From a virus, in IMG/VR virus record IMGVR_UViG_3300006030_000052, positions 1 through 35,992 of that record: a stretch of DNA of 35,992 bases; one strand, written 5' to 3'. The notes under the pieces were generated by a model. That model ran no database searches. It saw nothing but the letters and a program-made list of their open reading frames with translations, and had not been told where the DNA came from. Made by a program: the position numbers and the translations under genes. This document shows, piece by piece, positions 1 to 6,082 of this stretch (position 1 is the stretch's first letter; the number at the start of each line of letters is the position of its first letter).

Positions 1-65
1 AGAGAATGTGGTTTGAACTGATTGAGTAGAAACTCAAGGATTTCTGTGTCTGTTGGTTCAGTCAT
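1..65 (-). CDS. Small hypothetical protein, cut by window edge
   Basis: An ATG at 65-63 opens a minus-strand frame with no stop before the window edge. Only about 21 N-terminal residues are visible, beginning MTEPTDTEILEFLLNQF. The start overlaps the 3' end of the upstream gene (stop at 58-60), the same coupling seen along this gene run. No function can be assigned. Confidence 0.5.
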   Translation of the reverse strand, partial: MTEPTDTEILEFLLNQFKPHS

Positions 66-228
66 TTTCAATCTCCATCAAATTTACATAAGGAGCAGTT
101 TCCCAATAACTCCATTCAACCCAATCACCTTTAAAATCCAACCACTGTTCATTTTCTGGTAGTTTATACCGATACTGAAACTCTGGACGGCAACCATCAC
201 CAATTTCAACAATTCTCATTTCAATCAT
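58..228 (-). CDS. Small hypothetical protein, 56 aa
   Basis: The frame starts at ATG 228-226, begins MIEMRIVEIGDGCRPEFQYR and ends MEIEND. The start shares an ATGA with the stop of the gene before it, so translation is probably coupled. It is rich in Trp, Tyr and acidic residues and has no membrane segment or known motif. It is supported only by an open frame that tiles exactly with its neighbours. Confidence 0.6.
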   Translation of the reverse strand: MIEMRIVEIGDGCRPEFQYRYKLPENEQWLDFKGDWVEWSYWETAPYVNLMEIEND

Positions 229-389
229 TCTTCCTCTCCAAATCTAAAAGGATAAAGTCTTTTCACACCACCAGAACCATACTTGATTTCACATTCCAGT
301 TGTTGGATATACACAGAAACATCGTAAGGAACCTTGTAGTGTTCCAGTTCTCGTGTTTCCTGATTATAGCACGAAATATAAGAACTCAT
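225..389 (-). CDS. Small hypothetical protein, 54 aa
   Basis: The frame begins MSSYISCYNQETRELEHYKV and ends RFGEEE. Its ATG (389-387) overlaps the stop of the upstream 72-aa gene in an ATGA, and its own stop overlaps the next start in the same way. The exact tiling makes it a credible third cistron of the unit that begins after the promoter near 630. No domain is recognised. Confidence 0.6.
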   Translation of the reverse strand: MSSYISCYNQETRELEHYKVPYDVSVYIQQLECEIKYGSGGVKRLYPFRFGEEE

Positions 390-604
390 TTTCGTGCCTC
401 CCAATACTTACCTTCTTCACTACATCCACCACCATACATTCTCATAAAAGTACAATAACGACCACCTTTGACTTTTCCAGTCACCAGATTTTCACTCAAT
501 ACTGGATGAAGGCATTTATCGTCTGCATCACTACCAAAAATAAGATGTTCGACCCAAGATTTCTTGTAGTGCTTACAATCCTTACATAAACGAAGTTCAG
601 TCAT
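386..604 (-). CDS. Small Cys-containing, possibly zinc-binding protein, 72 aa
   Basis: First gene after the regulatory cassette at 628-684, with its start 23 nt downstream of the -10 box. It contains a CKDCKHY motif at residues 7-13 and further Cys at about 31, 51 and 61, a spacing that could hold a metal. The last part (GGGCSEEGKYWEARK) resembles the ends of other small phage zinc proteins. The zinc role is inferred from Cys spacing only. Confidence 0.65.
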   Translation of the reverse strand: MTELRLCKDCKHYKKSWVEHLIFGSDADDKCLHPVLSENLVTGKVKGGRYCTFMRMYGGGCSEEGKYWEARK

Positions 605-627
605 TTAAAGTTTTTGTGTATAAGATC

Positions 628-684
628 ATTATACAGCAAAAATCCCCCCTTGTGGTGGGGGGATGCGCCAGTTGGTCAGGTGTC
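628..684 (-). promoter_or_regulatory. Dyad-hairpin-(-10) cassette, copy A
   Basis: Read on the minus strand: an 18-bp imperfect dyad (667-684; plus-strand GCCAGTTGGTCAGGTGTC), then 33 nt that include a C6/G6 hairpin, then TATAAT at 633-628. No -35 hexamer is seen at the usual distance. The dyad contains the TGA stop of the upstream 114-aa gene. The first start downstream is at 604. One of six copies with the same geometry. Confidence 0.7.
637..662 (-). terminator. Intrinsic terminator in cassette A
   Basis: A stem of six C·G pairs (644-649 with 657-662), a 7-nt loop and then ATTTTT on the minus strand give a standard factor-independent terminator for the unit ending at 676. The -10 box of the next unit lies immediately beyond it. 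Confidence 0.7.
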
Positions 685-1020
685 CCAGGGAGCAGATTTT
701 CGTAAAATTTCAGTCAATCTTTCAACTACTTTTGGATCGGGTGGTTCATTTAGTCTTTCAACAAGAGCATCATAGTTTTCTTGCGATAGAATAATTGTTT
801 CGGGTTGTGCGTTTTTGCCCCAAACTTTTTCAAACTCCCATTGATACTGCATATCATCGTAACCTCTGTTAATACTCATCCAGAAGTCCCAATATCTTTG
901 GTGGTCGTCCATTCTCCAATTAGAATGGTTGATGAGACGAAACCAAAACCAAAACGGAGTATAACGAATTAGTTTGAATCCAATCACCCATTTGTTTAGA
1001 AATACAGGAAAGTCCATCAT
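676..1020 (-). CDS. Hypothetical protein with DUF1778-like C-terminal tail, 114 aa
   Basis: Residues 1-70 are very rich in aromatics (MMDFPVFLNKWVIGF..., FWFWFRLI) and are not recognised. Residues about 75-112 (ILSQENYDALVERLNEPPDP ... APWD) resemble the C-terminal part of DUF1778/TacA-type antitoxins, a tail that I recall on several unrelated small proteins of cyanomyoviruses. The start overlaps the upstream stop in an ATGA. The final residues (WDT, stop) lie inside the dyad of cassette A. Function unknown; the tail may be a binding peptide. Confidence 0.65.
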   Translation of the reverse strand: MMDFPVFLNKWVIGFKLIRYTPFWFWFRLINHSNWRMDDHQRYWDFWMSINRGYDDMQYQWEFEKVWGKNAQPETIILSQENYDALVERLNEPPDPKVVERLTEILRKSAPWDT

Positions 1021-1286
1021 CTACTCCCATTCAGTTCCAACCAAAAAGCATTTGGTAGTTCATAAGAATACTTTTTATCTCTCATCCAATAACTCCAACA
1101 CTCCCAGGCATAACTAACTCCACTCCACCCATACATATACTCTCTCAACCATTCTGGTTGCCAATCATTCCTATCATCAAAAATGTTCCACCTGAAATGA
1201 GGTTGAAACCATTCATCATATTCACTATAGTATTTACTGTTTTGTTTATAAGTCCAGGTTTTATATTTTTGGAGAAGGTCAGTCAT
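1017..1286 (-). CDS. Hypothetical Trp/Tyr-rich protein, 89 aa
   Basis: The frame is open further upstream, to 1457, but that extension lies across the preceding gene. The ATG at 1286, beginning MTDLLQKYKTWTYKQNSKYY, is preferred because it overlaps the upstream stop (1279) within TATGACTGA. The protein is extremely rich in Trp and Tyr (WLREYMYGWSGVSYAWECWS), like its 114-aa neighbour. No domain is recognised. Confidence 0.6.
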   Translation of the reverse strand: MTDLLQKYKTWTYKQNSKYYSEYDEWFQPHFRWNIFDDRNDWQPEWLREYMYGWSGVSYAWECWSYWMRDKKYSYELPNAFWLELNGSR

Positions 1287-1557
1287 AATCCTCATTAATT
1301 TGGTTAACTCTTTCCATAAAAGAATCATCTCCGTAGTCACCAGAATACAAATAATCGCAAGCACGCATAATCTCTGCCATCTTACGCATCTTAGGAATCT
1401 GTTCTTTAAGATACTCGATGACTTCTCGGGTATGATTGGGTGTGTATCCCCACTCATTTTTTACATGATTGTTGCTGATTTCGTGTTCAAGTTCATCAGC
1501 AAATTGTGCGACTTTGTAGTAAACGTACCCGTTGTCGTTGAAGTGTCCTCCTGAAAT
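1279..1557 (-). CDS. Hypothetical protein, 92 aa, probable ATT start
   Basis: The frame reads ISGGHFNDNGYVYYKVAQFA ... VNQINEDYD. In-frame ATG codons exist only upstream, inside or before the -10 box at 1585-1590, so they would not be on the transcript. Downstream of the promoter there is no ATG, GTG or TTG for more than 30 codons. A strong ribosome site (AAAGGAGGAAGACC) stands just before ATT at 1557-1555, and the ISGGHF sequence resembles the N-terminus of small phage proteins I recall starting MISGGHF. The ATT start is therefore likely. First gene of its unit. Confidence 0.6.
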   Translation of the reverse strand: MSGGHFNDNGYVYYKVAQFADELEHEISNNHVKNEWGYTPNHTREVIEYLKEQIPKMRKMAEIMRACDYLYSGDYGDDSFMERVNQINEDYD

Positions 1558-1584
1558 TGGTCTTCCTCCTTTCTGTATAGGACT

Positions 1585-1641
1585 ATTATACATCAAAAAA
1601 GGCACCCGGAGGTGCCTCAGTGTGCCAGTTGGTCAGGTGTC
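1585..1641 (-). promoter_or_regulatory. Dyad-hairpin-(-10) cassette, copy B
   Basis: Minus-strand order: dyad at 1624-1641 (same 18-mer as copy A), 33 nt carrying a GGCACC/GGTGCC hairpin, and TATAAT at 1590-1585. The stop codon of the upstream 87-aa gene (1633-1635) is inside the dyad. It drives the gene that probably starts at ATT 1557. Confidence 0.7.
1594..1617 (-). terminator. Intrinsic terminator in cassette B
   Basis: A 7-bp stem (AGGCACC with GGTGCCT, 1600-1617) with a short loop is followed on the minus strand by six T. It ends the unit of small genes that runs from 2391 to 1633. Confidence 0.75.
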
Positions 1642-1896
1642 CTCTCCAATAAGGTTTGCAAGTTCTTGAATGGTCATTTTGCGAAGGTCGTCAAGTTTGA
1701 CATAATCTCTTTTTGCCTTTTCCACCCCTCTTTCATAACCCAGTTGATGCGCCTTTGCATAAATTTCTCGATAGTTTTTAGAATGCTCCCTAAACTGACG
1801 AGACTGGGCAAGGATTTGTAGCATTGTCCATGGACCCGAACCGTCAAAATCGAATATCTCCTTATTGTATTCTTCAAGCAGTTGTTCGTCAGTCAT
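1633..1896 (-). CDS. Hypothetical protein, 87 aa
   Basis: It begins MTDEQLLEEYNKEIFDFDGS and looks helical and charged, with KAHQLGYERGVEKAKRDYVK in the middle. Its start overlaps the upstream stop by 4 nt (ATGA). It ends LIGEDT, where the DT-stop is encoded by the dyad of cassette B. Function unknown. Confidence 0.65.
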   Translation of the reverse strand: MTDEQLLEEYNKEIFDFDGSGPWTMLQILAQSRQFREHSKNYREIYAKAHQLGYERGVEKAKRDYVKLDDLRKMTIQELANLIGEDT

Positions 1897-2117
1897 TTTA
1901 CCTCCCAGTCAAGTACACGATAAGAACACTGTTCCCAACTCTGCATATCTTCCATTTTCATTCCACAAATATCTTCATACTCTTTTATAAGTCGGTTCAT
2001 CTCCTCAATTGCTTGTTTTTCTGTCAAAAAGATATCACAAATGTTATAACTTGCATATCCAGGACCAGAATCAAAGTCCTCAATCACTACGAATACTTTC
2101 ATTTTTTCGTCAGTCAT
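1893..2117 (-). CDS. Hypothetical protein, 74 aa
   Basis: It begins MTDEKMKVFVVIEDFDSGPG. The pattern of a beta strand, an acidic loop and a helix (TEKQAIEEMNRLIKEY) suggests a small alpha/beta fold. ATGA overlaps are present at both ends. It is not recognised beyond being typical of the small cyanophage gene arrays. Confidence 0.65.
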   Translation of the reverse strand: MTDEKMKVFVVIEDFDSGPGYASYNICDIFLTEKQAIEEMNRLIKEYEDICGMKMEDMQSWEQCSYRVLDWEVK

Positions 2118-2266
2118 ACCGGTGCCTCCTCATAAGAATCCTGAACCATTTGTGCGATTTCCATTACTTCTGTTTTCATTTTAGATGGTGCCGTCTTTGC
2201 AATTTCATCATAAAAAACTGTGAGTGCTGTTTGAAGAAGAATGAGTTGTCGTTTAGTGAAGTTCAT
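2114..2266 (-). CDS. Hypothetical protein, 50 aa
   Basis: The start is placed at ATG 2266-2264 (MNFTKRQLILLQTALTVFYD) rather than at the longer open frame to 2308. That upstream part is out-of-frame coding sequence of the 41-aa gene, whose stop forms TAATG with this start. It is mainly helical and ends SYEEAPV. Function unknown. Confidence 0.6.
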   Translation of the reverse strand: MNFTKRQLILLQTALTVFYDEIAKTAPSKMKTEVMEIAQMVQDSYEEAPV

Positions 2267-2391
2267 TAGATTAGAGAAGCAATAATTACAAGAATAAAAA
2301 ACCCCCAAGGAATATTCAAACTGATGACTTCTCCCTTGTCGTTTTTATCGGCATATGGAACAAAAAACTTGATAATATCCAGAGTGTTCAT
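2266..2391 (-). CDS. Single-pass membrane micro-protein, 41 aa
   Basis: It begins MNTLDIIKFFVPYADKNDKG. Residues about 28-41 (IPWGFFILVIIASLI) form a hydrophobic segment that runs to the C-terminus, so a tail-anchored inner-membrane peptide is likely. It is the first cistron after cassette C: the -10 box is at 2415-2420 and the start at 2391. It overlaps the next gene in TAATG. Role unknown. Confidence 0.6.
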   Translation of the reverse strand: MNTLDIIKFFVPYADKNDKGEVISLNIPWGFFILVIIASLI

Positions 2392-2414
2392 TTGGATTTG
2401 TTGTGTATGAGAGT

Positions 2415-2471
2415 ATTATAGACCATAAAGGGCACTCATAGGTGCCCTGGTGTGACGGTTTTTCAAGTGTC
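2415..2471 (-). promoter_or_regulatory. Dyad-hairpin-(-10) cassette, copy C
   Basis: Dyad at 2454-2471 (plus strand GACGGTTTTTCAAGTGTC), a 33-nt spacer with a GGGCAC/GTGCCC hairpin (2430-2447), and TATAAT at 2420-2415. The T-run after the hairpin is weak (TTTATGG), so termination here is less certain than in A, B, E and F. The stop of the 98-aa gene (2463-2465) lies in the dyad. Confidence 0.7.
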
Positions 2472-2759
2472 CTTACCCCACTCTGGGTCATTGATAAAAT
2501 CATCAGGAGCATTATGAATAAAAATACTCTTCTTCATTTTACCAATTCTCTTTTTCTCTGTGTATCCTTGTGGAATATCACCAGACCAACCGTTTTTTCT
2601 TGCTTGTCCCAATGACGGAAACAGTTCTGCTTCAACGGCAAGATGCTCCATCTTCCAGTGTGGTTGAATTTCGATACTATCTTCGGGAGTGAAACCCCAA
2701 TGATCGATTTCTGGAAGGTCAAACACCCCTTTCTTCACGAACGAAAATTCAAATTTCAT
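2463..2759 (-). CDS. Hypothetical protein, 98 aa
   Basis: It begins MKFEFSFVKKGVFDLPEIDH. The middle part (AELFPSLGQARKNGWSGDIP) followed by a basic stretch (EKKRIGKMKKS) looks like a motif shared by phage proteins that I cannot name. It ends WGKDT, with the last codons in the dyad of cassette C. A 9-nt gap separates it from the upstream gene. Confidence 0.65.
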   Translation of the reverse strand: MKFEFSFVKKGVFDLPEIDHWGFTPEDSIEIQPHWKMEHLAVEAELFPSLGQARKNGWSGDIPQGYTEKKRIGKMKKSIFIHNAPDDFINDPEWGKDT

Positions 2760-2768
2760 TACGAAACC

Positions 2769-2951
2769 TCATTCTTCATCTCCTTCAAATCCACCAATAC
2801 CAATATCCACAAAGGTAGAACCATCAACATCCTCAAAGAGTTGGAAGTCAAAATCACCTTCGTAAAAGTGATACTTGTGTCCATCAGTTATTTTTACTTC
2901 TTGGTCAAGTGGAAACTCTTTGAGTTTTTCAATCCATTCTGCGACGGTCAT
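2769..2951 (-). CDS. Hypothetical acidic protein, 60 aa
   Basis: It begins MTVAEWIEKLKEFPLDQEVK, with a helix, then alternating strands and a very acidic end (GFEGDEE). The opening resembles small phage and bacterial proteins of the type 'LIELLQQFDPELEV'. It shares an ATGA with the upstream gene. Function not known. Confidence 0.65.
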   Translation of the reverse strand: MTVAEWIEKLKEFPLDQEVKITDGHKYHFYEGDFDFQLFEDVDGSTFVDIGIGGFEGDEE

Positions 2952-3148
2952 TTCAGTTGCTCCAGAACACTAATAAATTGATGAATACAATCTTTGGGAA
3001 TGGAAAAAGAACTTCCTTGTTTGGTTTCAACATTTCCAATCAATTCATAATACTCAATTTCAATGCAACCTTCACCATCATCGGTGAATTCGTAGAACCA
3101 ACCATCTTCGTGGTGAATACGGATTTCTTTGGTGATTTGATAGTCCAT
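2948..3148 (-). CDS. Hypothetical protein, 66 aa
   Basis: It begins MDYQITKEIRIHHEDGWFYE. It is strand-rich and acidic, with a C-terminal helix (CIHQFISVLEQLK). It is the first gene after cassette D: the -10 box is at 3172-3177 and the start at 3148, preceded by an AAAGGA ribosome site. No recognised domain. Confidence 0.65.
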   Translation of the reverse strand: MDYQITKEIRIHHEDGWFYEFTDDGEGCIEIEYYELIGNVETKQGSSFSIPKDCIHQFISVLEQLK

Positions 3149-3171
3149 CAGTCCTTTGTGTGTATGAGAGT

Positions 3172-3227
3172 ATTATAGGGCATCACGAGGATGCTGTGCG
3201 ATGTCCTGTGACGGTTTTTCAACTGTC
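3172..3227 (-). promoter_or_regulatory. Dyad-hairpin-(-10) cassette, copy D
   Basis: Dyad at 3210-3227 (GACGGTTTTTCAACTGTC, among the best conserved copies), a 32-nt spacer with a GCATC/GATGC hairpin (3180-3194), and TATAAT at 3177-3172. There is no T-run, so this copy is probably not a terminator. The upstream gene reads through the whole dyad and hairpin and stops at the TAA of the -10 box. Confidence 0.7.
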
Positions 3228-3403
3228 TCATCACTCCAATAGTATTTCAGTTTATCACCATCTGCAGAAATGTTCAAGTGATAGATTTTATCATCTTCTG
3301 TATATACACCAATCCAAAGTGTCCTCTCATTCATACTTTCCAGGTGAAACATTTGAATGTCTTGGAGCACAATTTCGTCTGGGTTTTCTGTAAATCTACT
3401 CAC
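3173..3403 (-). CDS. Hypothetical protein, 76 aa, reading through a regulatory cassette
   Basis: It begins MSRFTENPDEIVLQDIQMFH and is strand-rich. About 18 C-terminal residues (TVEKPSQDIAQHPRDAL) are encoded by the dyad and hairpin of cassette D, and the TAA stop is part of the TATAAT box. The frame in the dyad differs from copies A-C, where a TGA inside the dyad ends the gene. The start overlaps the upstream stop (ATGA). Function unknown. Confidence 0.6.
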   Translation of the reverse strand: MSRFTENPDEIVLQDIQMFHLESMNERTLWIGVYTEDDKIYHLNISADGDKLKYYWSDETVEKPSQDIAQHPRDAL

Positions 3404-3612
3404 TTTTCCAACCTTTTAGTAATGTTTTCAAAAGAACTATAATCATAAGAAGTTTTTTGTCCCATTCGTATTTTTCCATCAGGAAGAAAAGAATGTTTAT
3501 GAACTACTATTTTTCCTTCAAGTTCAAGAAAATCAATCAGTATTCTATCACACCCATACCATTCTTTAAGATGTTGTGATACTTTTACATAATCTATGTG
3601 TTTATCAATCAT
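3400..3612 (-). CDS. Hypothetical protein, 70 aa
   Basis: It begins MIDKHIDYVKVSQHLKEWYG and has a mixed alpha/beta pattern with a basic centre (VVHKHSFLPDGKIRMGQK). It shares a 4-nt overlap with the zinc-finger gene upstream and with the gene downstream. Not recognised. Confidence 0.65.
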   Translation of the reverse strand: MIDKHIDYVKVSQHLKEWYGCDRILIDFLELEGKIVVHKHSFLPDGKIRMGQKTSYDYSSFENITKRLEK

Positions 3613-3764
3613 AATGTCTCTAATTCATCAGTTTCTCTCCGTCGTTGTCCTAATTCCCAACCCATTTCACATTTATTACAACCTTCTCCAGTGCATTCCC
3701 ATCCACCGTGACACTTCTCACATCCTTTACCACCACAATAATTACAAACAGGATGACTATCCAT
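3609..3764 (-). CDS. Cys-rich DnaJ-type zinc-finger micro-protein, 51 aa
   Basis: A short frame beginning MDSHPVCNYCGGKGCEKCHG. Seven Cys (residues 7, 10, 15, 18, 24, 29, 32) form CxxCGGKGCxxC and further Cys pairs like the DnaJ zinc-binding repeat, so at least one zinc site is likely. The start overlaps the upstream stop in TAATG, and the stop overlaps the next ATG in ATGA. Chaperone-like or nucleic-acid roles are both possible; neither is shown. Confidence 0.75.
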   Translation of the reverse strand: MDSHPVCNYCGGKGCEKCHGGWECTGEGCNKCEMGWELGQRRRETDELETL

Positions 3765-4060
3765 TATTTCAATACCTCATCAACATCAACACCATCATAA
3801 TCACTAATACCCAACTTGAACCTTACAAAATCCAAAAAGTCCAATTCATCACACTCTGGAATATAATATTCTCCATCACCATCTCTATGAGTAAAATTAG
3901 CAAGATAATCATCAAAGACCAAGAGTATTGCTAATGCTCTTGCTTCATCATGAGATGTTAGATGTGTGTGAGGATGGGCAACAATCTTTTTTACGCATTG
4001 AAATAATTCTTCACGAGTATAACTGAAAGATTTTGCTTCTGGGTTGAGTTTATAAGTCAT
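3764..4060 (-). CDS. Hypothetical protein, 98 aa
   Basis: It begins MTYKLNPEAKSFSYTREELF, is mostly helical and has a strongly acidic C-terminal third (SDYDGVDVDEVLK). It is translationally coupled on both sides (ATGA upstream, TAATG downstream). No family recognised. Confidence 0.65.
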   Translation of the reverse strand: MTYKLNPEAKSFSYTREELFQCVKKIVAHPHTHLTSHDEARALAILLVFDDYLANFTHRDGDGEYYIPECDELDFLDFVRFKLGISDYDGVDVDEVLK

Positions 4061-4422
4061 TTCAAACTCCTCAATACTTTACGAAGAAACTGAATAGAAC
4101 CATAAAACTCTTGACCATCTTGACCACCAATCACAATCCAATCAATCTCTTCCAGAGCAAGTTGAATCTTTTGCTCTCTGGTGAGGTCTTCAAAATCTTT
4201 TTCTGCAAGTTCCTTTCTTTCAATCGCAGCAAGATGTTGGAATGCTTCTTTGTTTTCCTCCATAATGTTTTTTGCGATGTTTAGAACTTTCTCTTCTTTC
4301 GCAGCATCCAAAAATTTTTCGTCAGATAATTTTATAAATTTATCTATTGCTGCCCATATTCTATTGTATTCTTCTCTACGTGCTGCCTCTTCAAACATAT
4401 AATCAGGATAGTTTTCAGTCAT
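4057..4422 (-). CDS. Hypothetical helical protein, 121 aa
   Basis: The start is placed at ATG 4422 (MTENYPDYMFEEAARREEYN), which overlaps the upstream stop; an in-frame TTG three codons earlier is less likely. It is almost wholly helical and charged (residues 20-85), possibly coiled coil, with a C-terminal strand-helix part (WIVIGGQDGQEFYGSIQFLR). Function unknown. Confidence 0.6.
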   Translation of the reverse strand: MTENYPDYMFEEAARREEYNRIWAAIDKFIKLSDEKFLDAAKEEKVLNIAKNIMEENKEAFQHLAAIERKELAEKDFEDLTREQKIQLALEEIDWIVIGGQDGQEFYGSIQFLRKVLRSLK

Positions 4423-4660
4423 CTTTTGCAAGTTCCTCTATTGCTGGTTTGTATTTTTCAATACCTTGTTTAGCAGCATCCAAAACTTTTTGATAATCTT
4501 CTTTGGATACTTTTGCAGTAATTACATTTTGTGTAGGTTCGTTATTCATAAGTTTTCTCAGTTTTTCTTTACCATACTCGGTGAGTTGTTGCTTATTCTT
4601 ACGGAGTTCTTGGACTTCTTCATCAGTCAATCCAAGAACCCACGGCATATCTTCACTCAT
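4415..4660 (-). CDS. Hypothetical protein, 81 aa
   Basis: It begins MSEDMPWVLGLTDEEVQELR. Two predicted helical segments are separated by an NVITAKVS strand. The start overlaps the upstream gene by 8 nt. No recognised motif. Confidence 0.65.
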   Translation of the reverse strand: MSEDMPWVLGLTDEEVQELRKNKQQLTEYGKEKLRKLMNNEPTQNVITAKVSKEDYQKVLDAAKQGIEKYKPAIEELAKDD

Positions 4661-4892
4661 CCCATCTTACCCAAGTAAATCCTAACAATTCTAATGCAAA
4701 AGAAAATTTCCAGCACCAGAACAGAATATCAATCAACCGATTATTTCCAAAGGCAATTTGAAGATAAACACCAGAAGGATATTCATTCCAACCCAAATCA
4801 AGTTGAAGAAATGACCGTCTTTTACCTTTGAGTAGAGTGAATACATAATTCACTCCATAATCTTCTTTTTTAGTGCAATCAAGAATTTTCAC
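4653..4892 (-). CDS. Hypothetical protein, 79 aa, GTG start
   Basis: Begins at GTG 4892-4890, in a GTGA overlap with the upstream stop. The sequence has strands followed by a hydrophobic aromatic segment (residues about 57-72, LFWCWKFSFALELLGFTW) that could be membrane-associated. Not recognised. Confidence 0.6.
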   Translation of the reverse strand: MKILDCTKKEDYGVNYVFTLLKGKRRSFLQLDLGWNEYPSGVYLQIAFGNNRLIDILFWCWKFSFALELLGFTWVRWDE

Positions 4893-5077
4893 GAATAACT
4901 ATCTCCTTGTTCTTGAAATACAAATACTTCACTCACACTCAACATAATTGCTTCTGTAATTGCATCCACGATTGCACCTTCTGTTGGATTTTCATTATGC
5001 TTGAATGCTCTCCTATAACCCAGACGAGTACCTTCTTCTACTGCTCGTTCCATTATCACATAAGTGTTTACTTTCAT
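4889..5077 (-). CDS. Conserved cyanophage-type small protein, 62 aa
   Basis: The start is placed at ATG 5077, directly overlapping the upstream stop, rather than at the TTG one codon earlier. It begins MKVNTYVIMERAVEEGTRLG and continues FKHNENPTEG with a helical end. I recall this pattern (VMERAxEEG ... KHTDxP) from small proteins found in many T4-like cyanophages, where no function is known. Confidence 0.7.
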   Translation of the reverse strand: MKVNTYVIMERAVEEGTRLGYRRAFKHNENPTEGAIVDAITEAIMLSVSEVFVFQEQGDSYS

Positions 5078-5748
5078 CAACCCAACTCCCGAATGCCTTT
5101 CATAAGATAGTTAAAATCCCTACTTTCGGTAATGCTTTTGGTTTCACCACAAACATTACATTTTCCTTCCCAGACCGATGATACTCCATCGTGATATTCT
5201 CCATATTTTTTACCACAATCAAAACACACTACACTTGCTTTCTCAAGTTTCTTTCGCAGTTCTTCCTTTTCGGCAGCATCACACATTGCTTCAATTTCAG
5301 ATTCTGTATAATTAGGATTATTCGGATTTAATGCTCGTGAAAGTTTTGCTTTCAAATCAGTGATTTGTCTTCCAGTGCTACTACGAAGTTCCCAATACCG
5401 ATGTTCCCAGTGATTGGGTTCAACCTTATTCTGTTCGTTCCACTTTTCATCCACAGAAAGGTCTTCTTGCAATTTGAGGTCATACTCCTCTGCAACCTTA
5501 CGCATATCTTCAATATCACGCATTTCATTGAAGACAAGAGACATTGCACCCTTATCAATTCCTCGTTGATTATGCCCGATCGCAAGCATAAAGTTATGAA
5601 ACAGTTTGAAGAGTTGAACCGTATTCAGGTCTTCTGCAGGAACCTCAAAGATAACATTCTCAGCAGGTAGTTCTTCGTTATCATAGATACCACCTTTAGA
5701 ATCCCACTTGGAGGTGTATTGAATTTTGATTTTCGCAGTGAAAGTCAT
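5077..5748 (-). CDS. Hypothetical protein with C-terminal zinc ribbon, 223 aa
   Basis: First gene after cassette E. Residues 1-60 are strand-rich (MTFTAKIKIQYTSKWDSKGG), residues 60-170 are helical and charged, and residues 175-200 carry CFDCGKKYG ... CNVCGE (Cys 175, 178, 197, 200), a four-Cys zinc ribbon. This suggests nucleic-acid or protein binding. It heads a coupled run of small genes down to 3400. The family is not recognised. Confidence 0.7.
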   Translation of the reverse strand: MTFTAKIKIQYTSKWDSKGGIYDNEELPAENVIFEVPAEDLNTVQLFKLFHNFMLAIGHNQRGIDKGAMSLVFNEMRDIEDMRKVAEEYDLKLQEDLSVDEKWNEQNKVEPNHWEHRYWELRSSTGRQITDLKAKLSRALNPNNPNYTESEIEAMCDAAEKEELRKKLEKASVVCFDCGKKYGEYHDGVSSVWEGKCNVCGETKSITESRDFNYLMKGIRELG

Positions 5749-5770
5749 TTGAAGTTGTTTGAATACTCAT

Positions 5771-5827
5771 ACTATAAAACCCTCTTGAGCAAAAGTCAAG
5801 AGGGTCTGTGACGGTTTGGGAAGTGGT
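5771..5827 (-). promoter_or_regulatory. Dyad-hairpin-(-10) cassette, copy E
   Basis: Dyad at 5810-5827 (GACGGTTTGGGAAGTGGT, with the right half-site weaker), a 33-nt spacer with a 10-bp hairpin, and TATAGT at 5776-5771. The first start downstream is 5748. The upstream stop (5828-5830) abuts the dyad. Confidence 0.65.
5776..5805 (-). terminator. Intrinsic terminator in cassette E
   Basis: A 10-bp stem (5779-5788 with 5796-5805; ACCCTCTTGA type) with a 7-nt loop, followed on the minus strand by TTT that runs into the TATAGT -10 box. Confidence 0.65.
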
Positions 5828-6055
5828 TCAGATCATTTTATAATCTTCTTGTAGATATCCTGAAACCACACGATCATAATTCGCAGTCGGACAATTGGTA
5901 AGACGATGATGAAGATGATTCAACCCCGAAATTTGATAGTCCTCATACTGATTATCCTGAAGAATTCCAATCAAGTGCTTTCGTTCGTTTGATGTTTTAG
6001 GATGTCGAAGAGCACACTTACCAATGTAATCAATTTTGCGCCAGGTTCTGGACAT
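5828..6055 (-). CDS. Conserved small basic protein, 75 aa
   Basis: It begins MSRTWRKIDYIGKCALRHPK and continues TSNERKH. This matches a short cyanophage family that I recall by 'RGCLRxPRTxxER'-like openings; function unknown. It is basic and could bind nucleic acid. It is the last gene of the unit ending at cassette E and is separated from the membrane-protein gene by 27 nt. Confidence 0.65.
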   Translation of the reverse strand: MSRTWRKIDYIGKCALRHPKTSNERKHLIGILQDNQYEDYQISGLNHLHHRLTNCPTANYDRVVSGYLQEDYKMI

Positions 6056-6082
6056 AATCCGATCCTCAATTACTTTACTATT

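Noticed and set aside
628-684. Cruciform bringing a TTGA sequence of the dyad next to TATAAT as a folded promoter
   Set aside because: Hairpin lengths differ between copies while the linear dyad to -10 distance is constant, so linear phasing explains the data better.
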